Of a stretch of DNA of 64,000 nucleotides, positions 11,534 through 23,300 are shown in pieces; position 1 is the stretch's first letter, and every line of letters starts with the position of its first letter. The position numbers and the translations under genes were made by a program. Under the pieces are notes generated by a model. It did not search any database. It had not been told where the DNA came from and was given only the letters and a program-made list of their open reading frames with translations. The stretch is from the NCBI GenBank assembly GCA_037783415.1, contig JAZGTN010000047.1, forward strand, positions 4,712,001 to 4,776,000, given 5' to 3'. Origin of the DNA: Leptasterias polaris (Eukaryota > Echinodermata > Asteroidea > Forcipulatida > Asteriidae).

Positions 11534-12046
11534 AATGGCAGCGCCCAGGAAACGCATGAAGTGGTTAGTGAGTGTAGCAGAGCTGTTGTTGAAATATTCG
11601 CAGATGGTGACTCTGAAGTAAGTGAGTTTGATGGAAATGATCATTCTGATAATATAGAGTCTGAAAGTAATGCCAGTGACGTTGAAAGTGAATTTGATCG
11701 ACAGGAATCGTCCGATGATGACGGTGATTTGCAGACGTGGTAAACTTCTGCTAACATTTTTTAGTAACAGTGTAAAATTCCACTTCACCAGACCCCTTGC
11801 TACGATGTATACCACTCCAAAAAAGATATGGGGTGTAATAGAAAATAAAAGCAACAGTGTCATTTATTTGAATGTTTTTATTTATAAATATTTGATGTAG
11901 GCCCCCTAGTTCTCCAAATAAAACCTGCAGAATCGTGGGGAGGGACAGTGTAAAACTAAAACATGAAGTTTTTTTGTAGTTTTGTAAAACATCTGCAGCA
12001 CCATGGGGAGGGACCGTGTAAACATTTGCAGCAGTCAAAGTGTTAA
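11534..12046 (+). mobile_element. Possible piggyBac-type element remnant
   Basis: The right end, read on the minus strand, is TTAACACTTTGACTGCTGC, a form typical of piggyBac ends, which insert at TTAA. Two GCAG-GGGGAGGGAC subterminal repeats lie at 11925-11965 and 11992-12030. Inside, an ATG at 11534 (MAAPRKRMKW) followed in another frame by an acidic Asp/Glu/Ser-rich stretch to 11743 resembles the acidic N-terminus of piggyBac transposases, with an apparent frameshift. The left terminus was not found and no catalytic domain remains. Confidence 0.4.
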
Positions 12047-12072
12047 TAATTTCCCTTTTAAAAATATATTCT

Positions 12073-12443
12073 TAAAGGTATTATAGTATACAGGATTGGC
12101 AGAGCTGACAAAATAATCACAGACAGTGTTCATGTTTTGTGTAATCAACCACATACATGAAATAACAAACCTGTGAAAATTTGAGCTCAATTGGTCATCG
12201 AGGTCACGAGAAAATAGTGAAAAGAGACCGTATGTGTTTTCTGTTTTTCAAACATCGAGTTTATTAATATCGCGCGCGATAAAAACTATTGTTTTACTAA
12301 TTTCTCAGAAACGATAGCATTTTAGGCAGAAATATTTTAAGGAACCCTTTCTACCATTACTTACTTTAAATCATGTAAGTTATGTGTGAATCTGTGAACA
12401 TTTGTGTTTTTCGATCTTACCAATAGTGTATAGGGCCTTTAAA
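12073..12443. mobile_element. MITE of the TTAAAGG...ATTGG family
   Basis: Ends TTAAAGGTATTATAGTATAC and, on the minus strand, TTTAAAGGCCCTATACAC form imperfect inverted repeats. The internal phrase ATGAAATAACAAACCTGTGAAAATTTG recurs in the copy at 21657-21990, and the left end recurs near 34003. I remember this family as abundant in sea star genomes; that is not checked here. Confidence 0.6.
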
Positions 12444-12689
12444 TCTTGAGGAATTGGATTGGAAGTCAGTTGGTGGTAGCTGGAGTGAAAAACTAAATTT
12501 TTACCTTTTTGTTTCAAAAGGAAAACTCAAGCCTTGCTTTTGCCTCACTCTGTAGTTATTTTGTTTTACTTGTCTACATTTGTGCTGAGCTCTTGTCTAA
12601 TGTCCGAGTTACATGAAATTGTGCCGAGACCACGAGCACGTGCAGTTTATCACTTTGCCAGTACTGCCCCACATTGTACGCTTCACCAC

Positions 12690-12828
12690 ATGTACATGTA
12701 CATACGTAATGCATGTACGGCATGCATGTACGGCATGCACGTACGGCATGCACGTACGGCATGCACGTACGGCATGACGTACGGCATGCACATACGGCAT
12801 GCATGTACGGCATGTACGGCATGTACTG
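12690..12828. repeat. 13-bp minisatellite, GTACGGCATGCAC unit
   Basis: About ten tandem copies of a 13-bp unit built from overlapping palindromes (GCATGC, GTAC, TGCA). Open frames over it on both strands are repeat translations and not genes. Confidence 0.8.
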
Positions 12829-13555
12829 TTGAATACAACGCACCATGGGTAACCATGCATGAACTGGGAAAAAAAATATCACCGACATTTTAACTGCCAG
12901 GTTTACTTAATTTCAAATGTAAAACAAGTCTATTAAGTACAAATAATTAATCTTTAACATCCCCTTACCTATCCTCACTCATTAAAATAACGCTCTAAGT
13001 AATTTTGGCCTAACTTTGGGGCAAATTTTGAGCACCTACCTAGGGTGTAACTCTTCCTTGTCTTGGGAAAAAAATCCAGAGACCGACTTTCCTGCACCTG
13101 GATCGTATCCAGACTAAATCAAAACTCCCCATACAGTATCGAGTTGGGAACCAGACTTGAATTAAAAAAAGGGTTTTAAGCATGGAACGCAAAAGGGGCA
13201 TAAAATCTAGTAGATGCCAATAGGCCTAATCATAATTTTTTACAACTAAATCTACTGTTTGACTTGGAGATCGATCAATCGGAATGATACATTCACGAAA
13301 ATCTCCCTAAGTACTGGATTAAATGCTTTAAAAAAGTTTAGGAAAGTAGCCTATAATATTATTGCTCCAACAGCAGAAATGTACAGCCCATGATATTTTT
13401 TCTTCTTCTGATTTTCTTATTGAGAACATAAATGAATTACATGGCAGGTGCTGATTGGATGGAGCGATGACCACAAAAGTAATAATTATCACGTAGTCTG
13501 CTAATCGTATAATTCATTTATACTAATTGATTATTCTCTTGTTCCCAGTTCCTGT

Positions 13556-13762
13556 TCGGCAGGAGATTCTGTCCCCCCTGAGATTCTGTCCCCCCATACA
13601 ATGAACTGTGTACAAACTTCTTCCGAAAGCGCCCTCTTTTGAATCATCTTCCTTCAGCCCATGTTAATTTCCCATATGGAGGACAGAATCTCTGGGGAAC
13701 AGTCTCCAGGGGACAGAATCTCTGGGGAACAGTCTCCAGGGAACAAAATATCTGGGACAGAT
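13556..13762. repeat. Dispersed repeat with GAGATTCTGTCCCC inverted ends
   Basis: GAGATTCTGTCCCC is doubled at the left and answered on the right by GGACAGAATCTCTGGGGAA, also doubled. The core phrase AAACTTCTTCCGAAAGCGCCC and CTTCCTTCAGC recur in the diverged copy at 37900-38020, so this is a dispersed family. Confidence 0.55.
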
Positions 13763-13894
13763 TTCCCAATGACACCTGAACCAAAGGATGAGACCAGTTG
13801 GGCTGAGCGTAATTTGGCTGGTGTACATCGTGGCACTCTTAATTGTTCTGCAATTAATTGACCTCTTCCACTGACCCCAAACGCAGCTGCTGTG

Positions 13895-13917
13895 ATCTAT
13901 GATCTATGATCTATGAT
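13895..13917. repeat. Short GATCTAT tandem repeat
   Basis: Three to four copies of GATCTAT in a row. No other feature is seen between 13762 and 14075. Confidence 0.7.
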
Positions 13918-14164
13918 CTGCCATTTTGGGAGATACATAAAAAGATATGGTGCACATCTTACTGTGCGCGCGTTGCTTAAAATGCACACTGCACATTAAA
14001 GCACTTGGAATCTTGGCCTAATCTCAACAATATCCTGCAGGATACCAATCACAAACTAAACATGTCAAATTGTACTTTGCCTGGTTACCCTATTCTGCTA
14101 AGCATAAATTTGTTGTGCTTAGCTACTTTTTGTGCTAAGCTGAAAACTGTTAAGCAATACAGCT

Positions 14165-14697
14165 CTATGAAATTGGGTCTGATAGGACTTCTCTTTGTCA
14201 AAATCATTTTGCTTGCCTGGAAAGCTATGAATGATAGGGCTCCTCCCTATCTCAAAGAAATTCTCTCACCATATACACCAACTCGCAATCTTCGCTCTAC
14301 AAACCAACTTCTTTTAACTGTCCCTAAAACAACCACTTCCAACAGCGTACGCGCATTTTCTGTATCTGCACCCACTCTCTGGAACTCTCTTCCTTTACAT
14401 ATCCGAGCTACAAAGTCTCTGGACATTTTCAAAACATTGCTAAAAACTCACCTGTTCAATATTTCTTATGATTGACTGTTTGTTATTTTTTCCACTTGTT
14501 TTTGCTGACACGTTTATGTAACTGTTTTATTCAATGTGCTCTTATTTTCTTTCTAAGCTACGTAATTTGTAATCTTTTTTGTTACTCTCTCTGTTTTTTG
14601 TTTTGTTTGGTTTTTATGCGCCTCGGAATAAGTTTAGTCTTAGATAGATGGCGCTTTACAATTCAAGTTTTAATTATTATTATTATTATTATCCCAT
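14165..14697 (+). pseudogene. 3' end of a CR1/L2-like non-LTR retrotransposon
   Basis: The frame ending at 14475 has the C-terminal signature of CR1/L2-type reverse transcriptase ORFs: AWKAMNDRAPPYLKEIL, then TPTRNLRS, RAFSVSAPTLWNSLP and FKTLLKTHLF before the stop. A 200-bp 3' UTR follows and ends in ATT repeats at about 14672-14692, the usual tail of such elements. The upstream reverse-transcriptase and endonuclease parts are missing. Just before it, at 14076-14155, lies a GCTTAGC-type MITE fragment, so the N-terminal part of the same open frame is not LINE. Confidence 0.8.
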
Positions 14698-15990
14698 TTT
14701 TAAGCAACTTTCAAATTGGTTTTGTACACAAAATCAAATCCAGGATTACCCTTATGTTGATGTCCTTGGTGTTGAAATAAAGCTCCATTAAAGAAAGAGG
14801 CTGAAATAAACCACCCTTCTTGTCTTGCAACTCACACCTGCTATCTCCATGTAATTCCCTTTTCAAACAGTGGAGAATTGGATCATGCACAAACCAGTAG
14901 TGTTGCAGACAGCCCCAGGCAAATTAACTGTTCATCTATTAAGTTGGATGACCCAAGTAATTCAATGTAAACACACCCACTAGGGAAATTTGACTTGAAT
15001 CCTGAAAATTAAACACCATCAAGAAATGAGTCACAAGACACAAATGGTTTTCTTCTCAGCTCTAGGAACTGTTTTTTACTTGTTCTTTTGCAACAAGCAG
15101 ATCACGCACAATAAGCACAACAACCAATTACAGTATAGGACCAACACATCTTTGCCTATTAATCCCCACTTTCATAAATGTCCTTAATTAATACATCAAA
15201 AATTTGCCTTCTAATGAATTGACAATAACAGTCGTTCAAAACTGTCATTAGGATAAATAATTCCCCTTTTAAAACACACAAGTTTGCTTCGCACAGAAAA
15301 GTTGAACATAAAAGAGTAACCAGTCAAAACGCTACACAAAGAACATGCTTCAGACTGATTCACCGCTTCATTTTTGCTCAGCATTTAAACTTGTTAAGCG
15401 ATTATCTGCTTGGCAGATCTTTAAAAATTTGGCCCAGCGCTTTTTTTTAATCATTGATTTTGAGAGTCACCATTACTATTACTCCACTGTTTTGTTCTGT
15501 TTGTTCTTCAGTGCTAAATAAAAACATTCTTGAATACCTACAAAATTGCTATCGAGCGAATAAATGAATTATGTCTGAATGAAGTACCTATCGATCATTA
15601 CTAAAGAATACTTTTGCTGAATAAAGCATAAACTTAAGGCTTGTTTCTGAAGAGTTTAAACTTGGACTTAAAACTAATTTTCACACACAAATACTCTGAT
15701 GAGACGATTTAAAACTAAACATTGCAAAAAATAAATGTGACAAAACTAAGCATTAATTGGTTCTCAGGCTATGTGCCGAGCTGTGGCTACGGCTACGCTG
15801 CGGCTAACGGTGAAGCTATGGGCATTCTATGCTTCAAGTCATGTTACCATGGTGACCAAGCCATAGCATGACATCTGACAATGTCTTAATTCAAGTTCTA
15901 CACAGAGTTGTGTCTTCAAGACAAATAATTTGCTTTCACAAAACAATGTGGCAAAGCGGTTATAATCTACCGCTTTTATGTACTGAACTT
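14698..15990. other. Non-coding stretch
   Basis: AT-rich and without credible open frames. A GTGGCTACGGCTACGCTGC segment near 15783 belongs to a dispersed GGCTACGGCTATGGCT family also seen at about 17950-18070, 30620-30750 and 36440-36500. Confidence 0.5.
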
Positions 15991-16200
15991 TTTGTAAAGC
16001 AAAGAACAATTGACTTGAGTGGGACTTAAACCTGCGACCTCTGGATTAAAGTGCCAGCGCTCTACCAACTGAGCTATCTAGTTGAACGTCTTCCTATGTT
16101 GTGGATATCTTTGTTCAGGGGTGCCAGTCTAAAGCCATTCAACCTGTAACTGCTGTATAACTAAGGATAACACCCAAGTTATAACTTTACTGTAATTCAA
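15990..16200 (-). mobile_element. tRNA-Lys-like SINE
   Basis: The minus strand of 16017-16084 reads as a tRNA: TAGCTCAGTTGGTAGAGCGC (A-box), GCACTTTAATCCAGAGG (Lys-like anticodon region, one base short) and GCAGGTTTAAGTCCC (B-box). The flanking body with TTTGTTCAGGGGTGCCAGT and ACACCCAAGTTATAA recurs at 28105-28200, next to the 25-28 kb minisatellite, so both belong to one SINE family. Confidence 0.7.
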
Positions 16201-17720
16201 CCTATTGAATTTTTCCCTTAATTATGAAAGATTCCCGTAATTTGTGCAGGTATTGGTTTGTGTGTAAAGACAAACCTTTTTTGGACAAACTTAATCTACT
16301 ACAATTTTTCAGTCAGTAAGACTTGCTTTGCCGGTCTTTTTCGAAAAACATGTGCACGCTAAAAATTGGGGTTCAATTTTCCAGCAAGAGTAAATTTGTC
16401 TCCTTGATTAGGGTATGATTGCATTGTTCAATAATTTACAAAACACACACTTCGAAAAAACAAGTGACAGCGGAAGTTTGTGTGTGTGTGAATCTTCCTT
16501 CACGTTTGAGTGCTAGTGTTTAAGACTAAATAGCTTATAGCGACTTAGTGTTTTGTTGTGATTTGTGCATATTATGCTTATAAATATTGTCTGGCCGGAC
16601 AATTTACATAAACTCAGGGAAGAAAACTATTTTCTGTAAAATGACAGCATTTACATGCTGTACCAAAACCAACTTAATGCTAATTAATTCTCCAGAATAT
16701 ATTTTGACTGTTTTATAATTAACTGCTTAATTGTTTTGATAATTACCTGAACTATGTCTTTCGGAACGAAAAGTACTCTTACAAAATTTTGTCAAATTCT
16801 ATTATTTATTTTAACAAATTTAACATTGAACAAATTCTGGAAAATTCATTTTCTAAAATTCATCATGATAAATTAATGTTTTGCTTTTATAAGTGTTTGG
16901 TTGGATGTGTTGGAACTTAAAGAAAGTATTTTTGAAAAAGGGGGGGGGGTGTTATTTTTTTGGGTACAAAGACTCTTCATGTTTAGAGGCTTAATGTCAT
17001 AAAGTAAGAATTATTGCTAAACAAAAACTGGCCGAGAACCAGCCAGCCACAACAATGTACAGTACATGGCATTCTGGTTGGTAACCTGCTTCTGCTTACC
17101 AAATATTTAAATGTTTAGCAATTCAACCCAGGCGTTGTAAACAATGCATCAAATTTTACAAGCTTGCTATTTCTACTGAACTCAGTTGAGAAACTTTTTT
17201 TGTTTTTTTTTGGGGGTGCCATATATACACACATTGTCTCATTATTGTGCACTTAATTTTGTAGAAAAAATGAGATGAAAACTTACTTTCTGCAGTGGAT
17301 CAAACATTTTTGTCATTAAATAATCTACAAATCTGATTAATTACTTAGCCCTTTTACCTTACGGCTGATTTACATAAAGATCTACAAGTTTAAAAAACAC
17401 ACTTTGAATCTTCTAGGATTTAAGAACTTTTTAAGTGCTGGCGGATGACTGTAAATCAGTAAACGGAAATAAAAATGGTTCAATGATAGAAAGTAAAGAA
17501 TTACATAATTTAGTGGTAATTGGCCGTAGTTTTGACTGTGTAAGGGCGTATGTCAACAGGATTCATGTAATGCAAAACAGGTACATGAACTGTTTTTTCA
17601 TGTTGTTATCAGTATTTTGTCATTCATGCAAGAAAACAACATACAGACAGTTAAAATATGATGAAACGGTAGTTGAAATGCAAGAAAATTCCCTGTAGAA
17701 AGCGCCCTCATGTGGTCAAA
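16200..17720. other. Non-coding stretch with a MITE fragment
   Basis: AT-rich. 17040-17120 holds a piece of the GCTTAGC MITE family (GGTTGGTAACCTGCTTCTGC). The 87-codon open frame at 17435-17698 has no recognisable features. Confidence 0.5.
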
Positions 17721-18100
17721 AATATGGTCAATTGAACATGGGTCTAATCCAGGGGTGTTTTCCAAACCTCGGCTTAGGCTCCGTCTCCAGCTCCGTCTGA
17801 TGTTGGAAACACAATGCAAAATGTATACTGCTCCAAGCCGGAGCTGGACCCCAAACCGCAATTTGGAAAAGGCCCCAGCCTGATCTGTCCAAAACCATCA
17901 AAGTCCAGGCCTTCTGGCCATCTTGTCTTTCATCCATTCAACTTAATACAGAGGCTGTGTCCAGACTAATGGCTTCAGCATTGGCTATGGCTGGATTACT
18001 GAAAAAGCCTATTCTCCAACGTTGTTGTTGTTGCAGCCAATGACTTTAGCCGTAACCGCTTGAAACGGACAAGGCCTAAGGCTGTCAAACAAAACAGTCT
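17720..18100. repeat. Dispersed repeat, CTCCGTCTCCAGCTCCG / GGCTATGGCTGG type
   Basis: Contains GCTCCGTCTCCAGCTCCGTC, later CCGGAGCTGG, and then GCTTCAGCATTGGCTATGGCTGG. The second part matches a dispersed family with copies near 30620-30750 and 36440-36500. No boundaries were resolved. Confidence 0.4.
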
Positions 18101-19615
18101 GGTGCCTTTTTAAAAACATTACAGATGATTTGTTATCATTATGGACATGTGAAACCTGACTACAATGTGTTTGTTAGATACAGCCATATGTAAGAAGGCT
18201 ATGTTTGAAAACACTGCAACTCTGAAGATTGGGCTTGTCTCACTGGTGTTTTTTGGTTCATGCTGACAAAACTTCCGTTACCTCAGGCTTCCGACCCACC
18301 ATTCAAAACATTCTTGATTACACAACAAGAATAATAAATAAATAACAACAATAAGAATATGAAGGAGAAATAGGCCTGCATGAAAACAACAGAAATATCA
18401 AATAAATGCATAATATTCACTACTTTTTAAAAGTTGTATAAATAACCAACTTTTTTAAAACCATAAATATCACAACGTAGCCATCGCAAAGTCTCTGTGA
18501 AATTGGCTACACATAACCACAATAATAAAAGAAAATTCCTCCGAAACCCCCCCCCAACATTATGCAAATCAATCAATCATGTGGTACAGTTTATCCGACC
18601 AATCACAGATGCTCTTTTATAATTCCTGGAATAGGTTACAACTTATCCAGATCACTTATTATCTAATAAATAATTAACAAAAAACAAAAACAAATCTAAT
18701 ATTTATTTCTATTTTACACAGTACTGAATTCCGAGAAGTGCAGTTGATCCTTTTTTATTTATTTCATCTTGTGGCAGTAGATTATGTACAACATACTTTA
18801 TATTTTACACAAACATAAAAAACAAACAATTTTCTGGCTTCATTGTTAATTCGCAATTTTGCGATGCTGAAAACATTCATTTTGAGCCAAAATCTTTGAA
18901 TTTGATAAACCATGATTTGAAGGTAATAGTGAATACAAAAAAGTACATTTTTAATAAAGTTAAATATGACGTGGCAATTACACTATATTTAACAGTTAAG
19001 CGCTTGCTCCCAAACATGAGAATATTTCCTGTGCACGGCATTGCTTCCAGTCTGGCGCCCTCCTCAGTTGAACATTAACAAGCACATAACTGATTAGCAG
19101 TCTGGTGCTTAGTCTGGATTAGTCTAATTGACATCAATTAGGGGCAGTTGCGATTCTGGAGACAACGCTTGGCGCAGACCACGATTTCATATCAGATATT
19201 ATCACATGACATGCATTACTTGCGAGTTTAAGGTGGTAAAAGTTTCTAACAAATCCAAATATCCTGCAACACTAATTCACATCTTACTAAATTAGACTGT
19301 TTTTACTGCCGCATGCAGCCCTCAGTGTTGCATACCATTGGAGAGATCTTTTCCAAAAGAATCCCAAAATACAACTTTCACTCTTGAGAAAAAATTGGAC
19401 TCTGATTTCAACATTTTTTTCTCTTGACAGGTTTGATGACTTTAGCGATACAGACACAATGTCACGCTAAAGACTACACAAAAGAAACTTTGTTGCACTT
19501 GCAGGTGAAGAAACTAAAACTGCTGTTCAACTATTTCACTTTTAAAATAATCTCAGCGAAAGTGTAATCAACTCTTGACTTGATATGTTTTTGACTGAAA
19601 CTCTTCCACAAGTAT
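18100..19615. other. Non-coding stretch beyond the dlg5 3' end
   Basis: AT-rich, with several TTTATT/AAATAAAT words that could serve as alternative minus-strand polyadenylation signals. No gene is seen. Confidence 0.45.
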
Positions 19616-19621
19616 TTTATT
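19616..19621 (-). terminator. dlg5: Candidate AATAAA polyadenylation signal of dlg5
   Basis: First clear minus-strand AATAAA found after the dlg5 stop codon, about 630 nt downstream. Further candidates lie beyond 18800, so the 3' UTR end is uncertain. Confidence 0.3.
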
Positions 19622-19689
19622 CCTGCTACAAGGCGAGAGGGTTGCAAGAACATTTGACAAATTACTCCTAACCCTTTACTGGATGAATA

Positions 19690-19800
19690 CACTGTTACAG
19701 GCATTACAATCCATGAGTACTCTCATTACAATCCACAAGTACTCTTCTTACAGTCTGGTAGTACTCTTGTTACAATTCACGAGTACTTGCGCTACACAAG
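19690..19800. repeat. Tandem GAGTACTCTTGTTACAATCCAC repeats
   Basis: Four imperfect copies of a unit near 27 bp containing the palindrome GAGTACTC and TTACAATCCAC; one more copy sits near 19910-19935 inside the spacer of the neighbouring inverted repeat. They lie in the probable dlg5 3' UTR. Confidence 0.6.
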
Positions 19801-20140
19801 TTTAGGTTTTTTGGCTGACCTACCAATCTGCAGGATTCTGTTACAAGCCCATGGTGACTTGCGTTACAATGACCAACCCCAGGAATCAAAACCTTGGTCT
19901 TCCCATGAGTACTCTTGTTACAATCCACAGCTACTCGCGTCACATTGACCACAGGTTTCATTATTTCCGTGACCTGTTCTGGCGGAACTTGTCACTGAAA
20001 ACAGCAAACCTCAACAAATCAAGTGACACAAAAATCAACTGGAAAACCCAAGGTTTTGACTCCTGGAGGTCAGTCACTGTAACATGAGTCACCATGGGTT
20101 TGTTACAGAATCCCACAGCTTGGTAGGTAAGCCAAAACCT
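19801..20140. repeat. Long inverted repeat in the probable dlg5 3' UTR
   Basis: Left arm 19801-19897 and right arm 20048-20140 are reverse complements at roughly 85% by eye; shared blocks include CCAAGGTTTTGA, CACCATGGG, TTGTTACAGAATCC and GGTAGGTNAGCCAAAA. The spacer is 150 bp. In the minus-strand transcript this would fold into a long stem starting about 110 nt after the stop codon. Confidence 0.75.
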
Positions 20141-20248
20141 ACACCTGTGGACTGAGTTTATGTCAAGCCTCACACACAACCTCTCTGTTTGATGGATTTG
20201 AGCCAAGGGTTAAGGTTAACACAAACGGATCCGTGATGTGGTAGAAGG

Positions 20249-20355
20249 TTATAGAAAAGCGATGGACTGAACCCAGACCGTCTTACGTTGCTCTTTATCG
20301 ATCACCTTCTTGATTTTTGTGCAAACACTCGCAAGATTTCCTCCTGAAACAATGT
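20249..20355 (-). CDS. dlg5: dlg5 coding exon 21 (C-terminus)
   Basis: Acceptor TTTGTAG. It encodes IVSGGNLASVCTKI through QSIAFL and a TAA stop. It matches the end of human DLG5 in pattern: GG, then an amphipathic helix, then a V/L-W strand. Confidence 0.9.
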
Positions 20356-23300
20356 CTACAAAGAAACAAAAGAAGGAAAACAAAACTAATGAGAAATCAA
20401 ACTTCCTGACAAAGATTGGAAACTTTGCATGGTGGGAGTACAATCAAGTGAGGTTTGCAGTGGCACCATGTGTAAAATCTTATTTGAGTAGTGGTGGTTC
20501 GGCAAAGAACCAGTGGAACCTGTCTTCATTCTCCTGAAGACGATCAGAGCATACTGATCGAAGCGTCATGTTGTCAAACCACTAGTTCTTCTCAGAACCA
20601 CCACTACTCAAAAGAGATTTCACACATGGTGCCACCACAAACCTGCTCTGACCCCAAATTACTTGCTAAATCAAAAATTGTAATGTAAAACAGCACCTGT
20701 AATGATTTGAACAAAGTGTATGATTGGTAACTAATGAAAAAATGTTTCACAGTGGGGAGAGAAATGTAATGATTTGGGGCCCGTTTCATAGAGTTGCTTC
20801 TTACCTGAGAAGAGTGGTCGACATTCTTGCTCCAGCTTCTGGGCTTGTTCAAACAGCTCCTTGGCAAGTCTGTTGGTGACCCTCTCTGGGATGTAGTGAG
20901 GATCCTTCTGCTCCCTGCAACAAGATAAAATTGACACAATATATAGTCACAGTATACTTTTTTTCGGGACCAAGTATTTCTTTGCTTATTATAATTTTGA
21001 TAAATGAGAACTGTGTTAACATGTCTGCTAGCCAGAATTTAAGTTTACACTGAAATTTGAATTAATTTGGGGTTGAATACAGAACAATTGAGAGAACCTG
21101 TGACCTCCAGATCAACATGCCAGCACTCTGGTGGCGCTGGTTACCTGTTTCTGATGCCACTGGGCCAAATTCCATAAAGCAGTTGAGCAGGGAACCAGTC
21201 ACAAGCAATATACATCAAATGGTACATTGGCTGGTAACCCATTCCCGAAAATGCTTAGCACTTGCACAAATATTTTCCTAATTGATTACTTACTTGATTT
21301 GTTTTGCCGATTTGAAGCGGATGAATATAACGATTGGATACAGTTGTAGAATCTGCAATCGCTCGCTGACGTACGGAGATACTCCATCAAGTACACAATG
21401 GCAACCCTATGAAGAACCAAAGATTCAGATACTTACATAAAAACTGCCAATCCTAAGCTCAGGACTCATCATGAATGAGTTTAGGCAATCATGACAAGAA
21501 ACTTATTTCTGGCGTCAAATTCACCAAACAATTTAGAAATTTATGACAAGAAACTTATTTCCGGCATAAAAATCACTGGAAAATGTTCTGCATGCTCCGC
21601 AAAAAAAAATTCTGAACAGGAAACGTTTCAAAACCAAAATGCTTCATAGCTTAATCTTAAAGGCAGTTTATACTTTTGGTAATTGTCAAAGACCAGTATC
21701 CTCACTTGGTGTATCCTAACATTATGCATGAAATAACAAACCTGTGAAAATTTGGCTCTATTGGTCATCAAAGTTGCAAGAAAATTGAAATCTCTTGTTG
21801 CATAGAATTGTGTGCCTTCAGATGCCTGAGAATTTCGAAAGGCTTCATGAAGCCTTTATCGGGTTTACTGTGAAAAATTACCTCTTTCTGTAAAACTACA
21901 TTACTTCAAATTCAAAGGGGGTGGTTTCTAACAATGCTTTAATAATATCAACAGCTCTCCAGTGCTCTTTACTAATTAAGTTGTTATGGTAATCAATTTT
22001 GGAGTAATGCTTGTTGCATTTACCTTTTTAGTAATTTCTTTTACTGCGGCAGACTGGATGCATTCAAAGTGGCTGTCTCTACGCTGGTAGTCCACGTACA
22101 CATTATCATCAAGATCCTTCTGCATGATTTCTGACGACGTCCGAACCGTTTCTAGAAGAAGAGGACAAACAACATCAACATTTTGAGTGTGTGCGCAACA
22201 AGGACTAACAAAAGCTACTGGAGAAAGGGCATAAGCAATTAATGTGCAAAAGTGTGAAAGTTTGATCAGTTTTCTGCCATTCATAAGTCATCATAGGAAG
22301 GTTGAATTCTGCATGGGAATTGGAAAACATAGCTTTTGTGTATTTAATATAAATTCAATATAAGATGATGTGGGGACGACTAAAAGTAAAAGGAGAGCAT
22401 CTTACTTGGTCGGCATCTGTTGTATTTGTCCGGTGACTCGTCTACAATTTTAGCAGCTACTCGATCAGAGAGTGGGCCCAGTAGAACCACCGGCCGCTTG
22501 ATGTGAACTGGCGAGAAATAAATTAGTTTTTATTTGAAATGATTTCCACACATCAATGAGATTGACAAATTAATTTGGTACAGTAACAAAATAGTTTCAA
22601 ACTTTGAGAAGTCCAATACAGTTCTTCTAGAACCTTATCCAATAACAGTTCCAGTAAGAAACCTCTGCTAGGGTCCAAATTCGGGCCATCACAACTTCTT
22701 GCATTTATATCACAGGTGATTTTGATTGGTCAGTTTGCATCTTTTCTTTTCATTGAAAACGAAATAATCAAAAGTTGACGAATTTGGAAAGATTTTATTT
22801 AAAAAAAAACATATTTAAGCAATCTATTTCATAATTGTTACTTACAGTCCAGAGGCTCAACTCGTAGGTATGTTGGCATGACGGCCTCTGTCAATTAAGG
22901 AAAGACAAGGAAAATTATAGTGGACGAATATGTAGAGACTTGTAAAAAAAGGTTTAAATTTGTAGAAGCAGAATCAGGGAGAGTTGGCAGCTCTGCACTC
23001 AACGGCCTGGACCTTGTATGGTGACATAACTGTGCACAGAACTATCTGTGCACTGTGTAGATGCATTCTCTTACATGATCTCATAATGCAGGAAGCATCA
23101 TTTATCTATCATCTGAATGATATTGAATGGTCAGACAGTAGGAGGGTTGTAACGACTAGTGCCACAACGATCAACCTTACCTTCTTGGATAGGAACATCC
23201 GTCACAGATCCCTCACTGTGCTCCTTGCTGTCCGAGTTGTTACGTTGGTGTTTCTTACGACGGAAGAGACTTCGTCGAGCAGGGACGGCATTCCGTCTTG

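Noticed and set aside
12534..12893. Overlapping frames of 119 and 104 codons on both strands
   Set aside because: Most of both frames is the 13-bp minisatellite; no conserved protein features.
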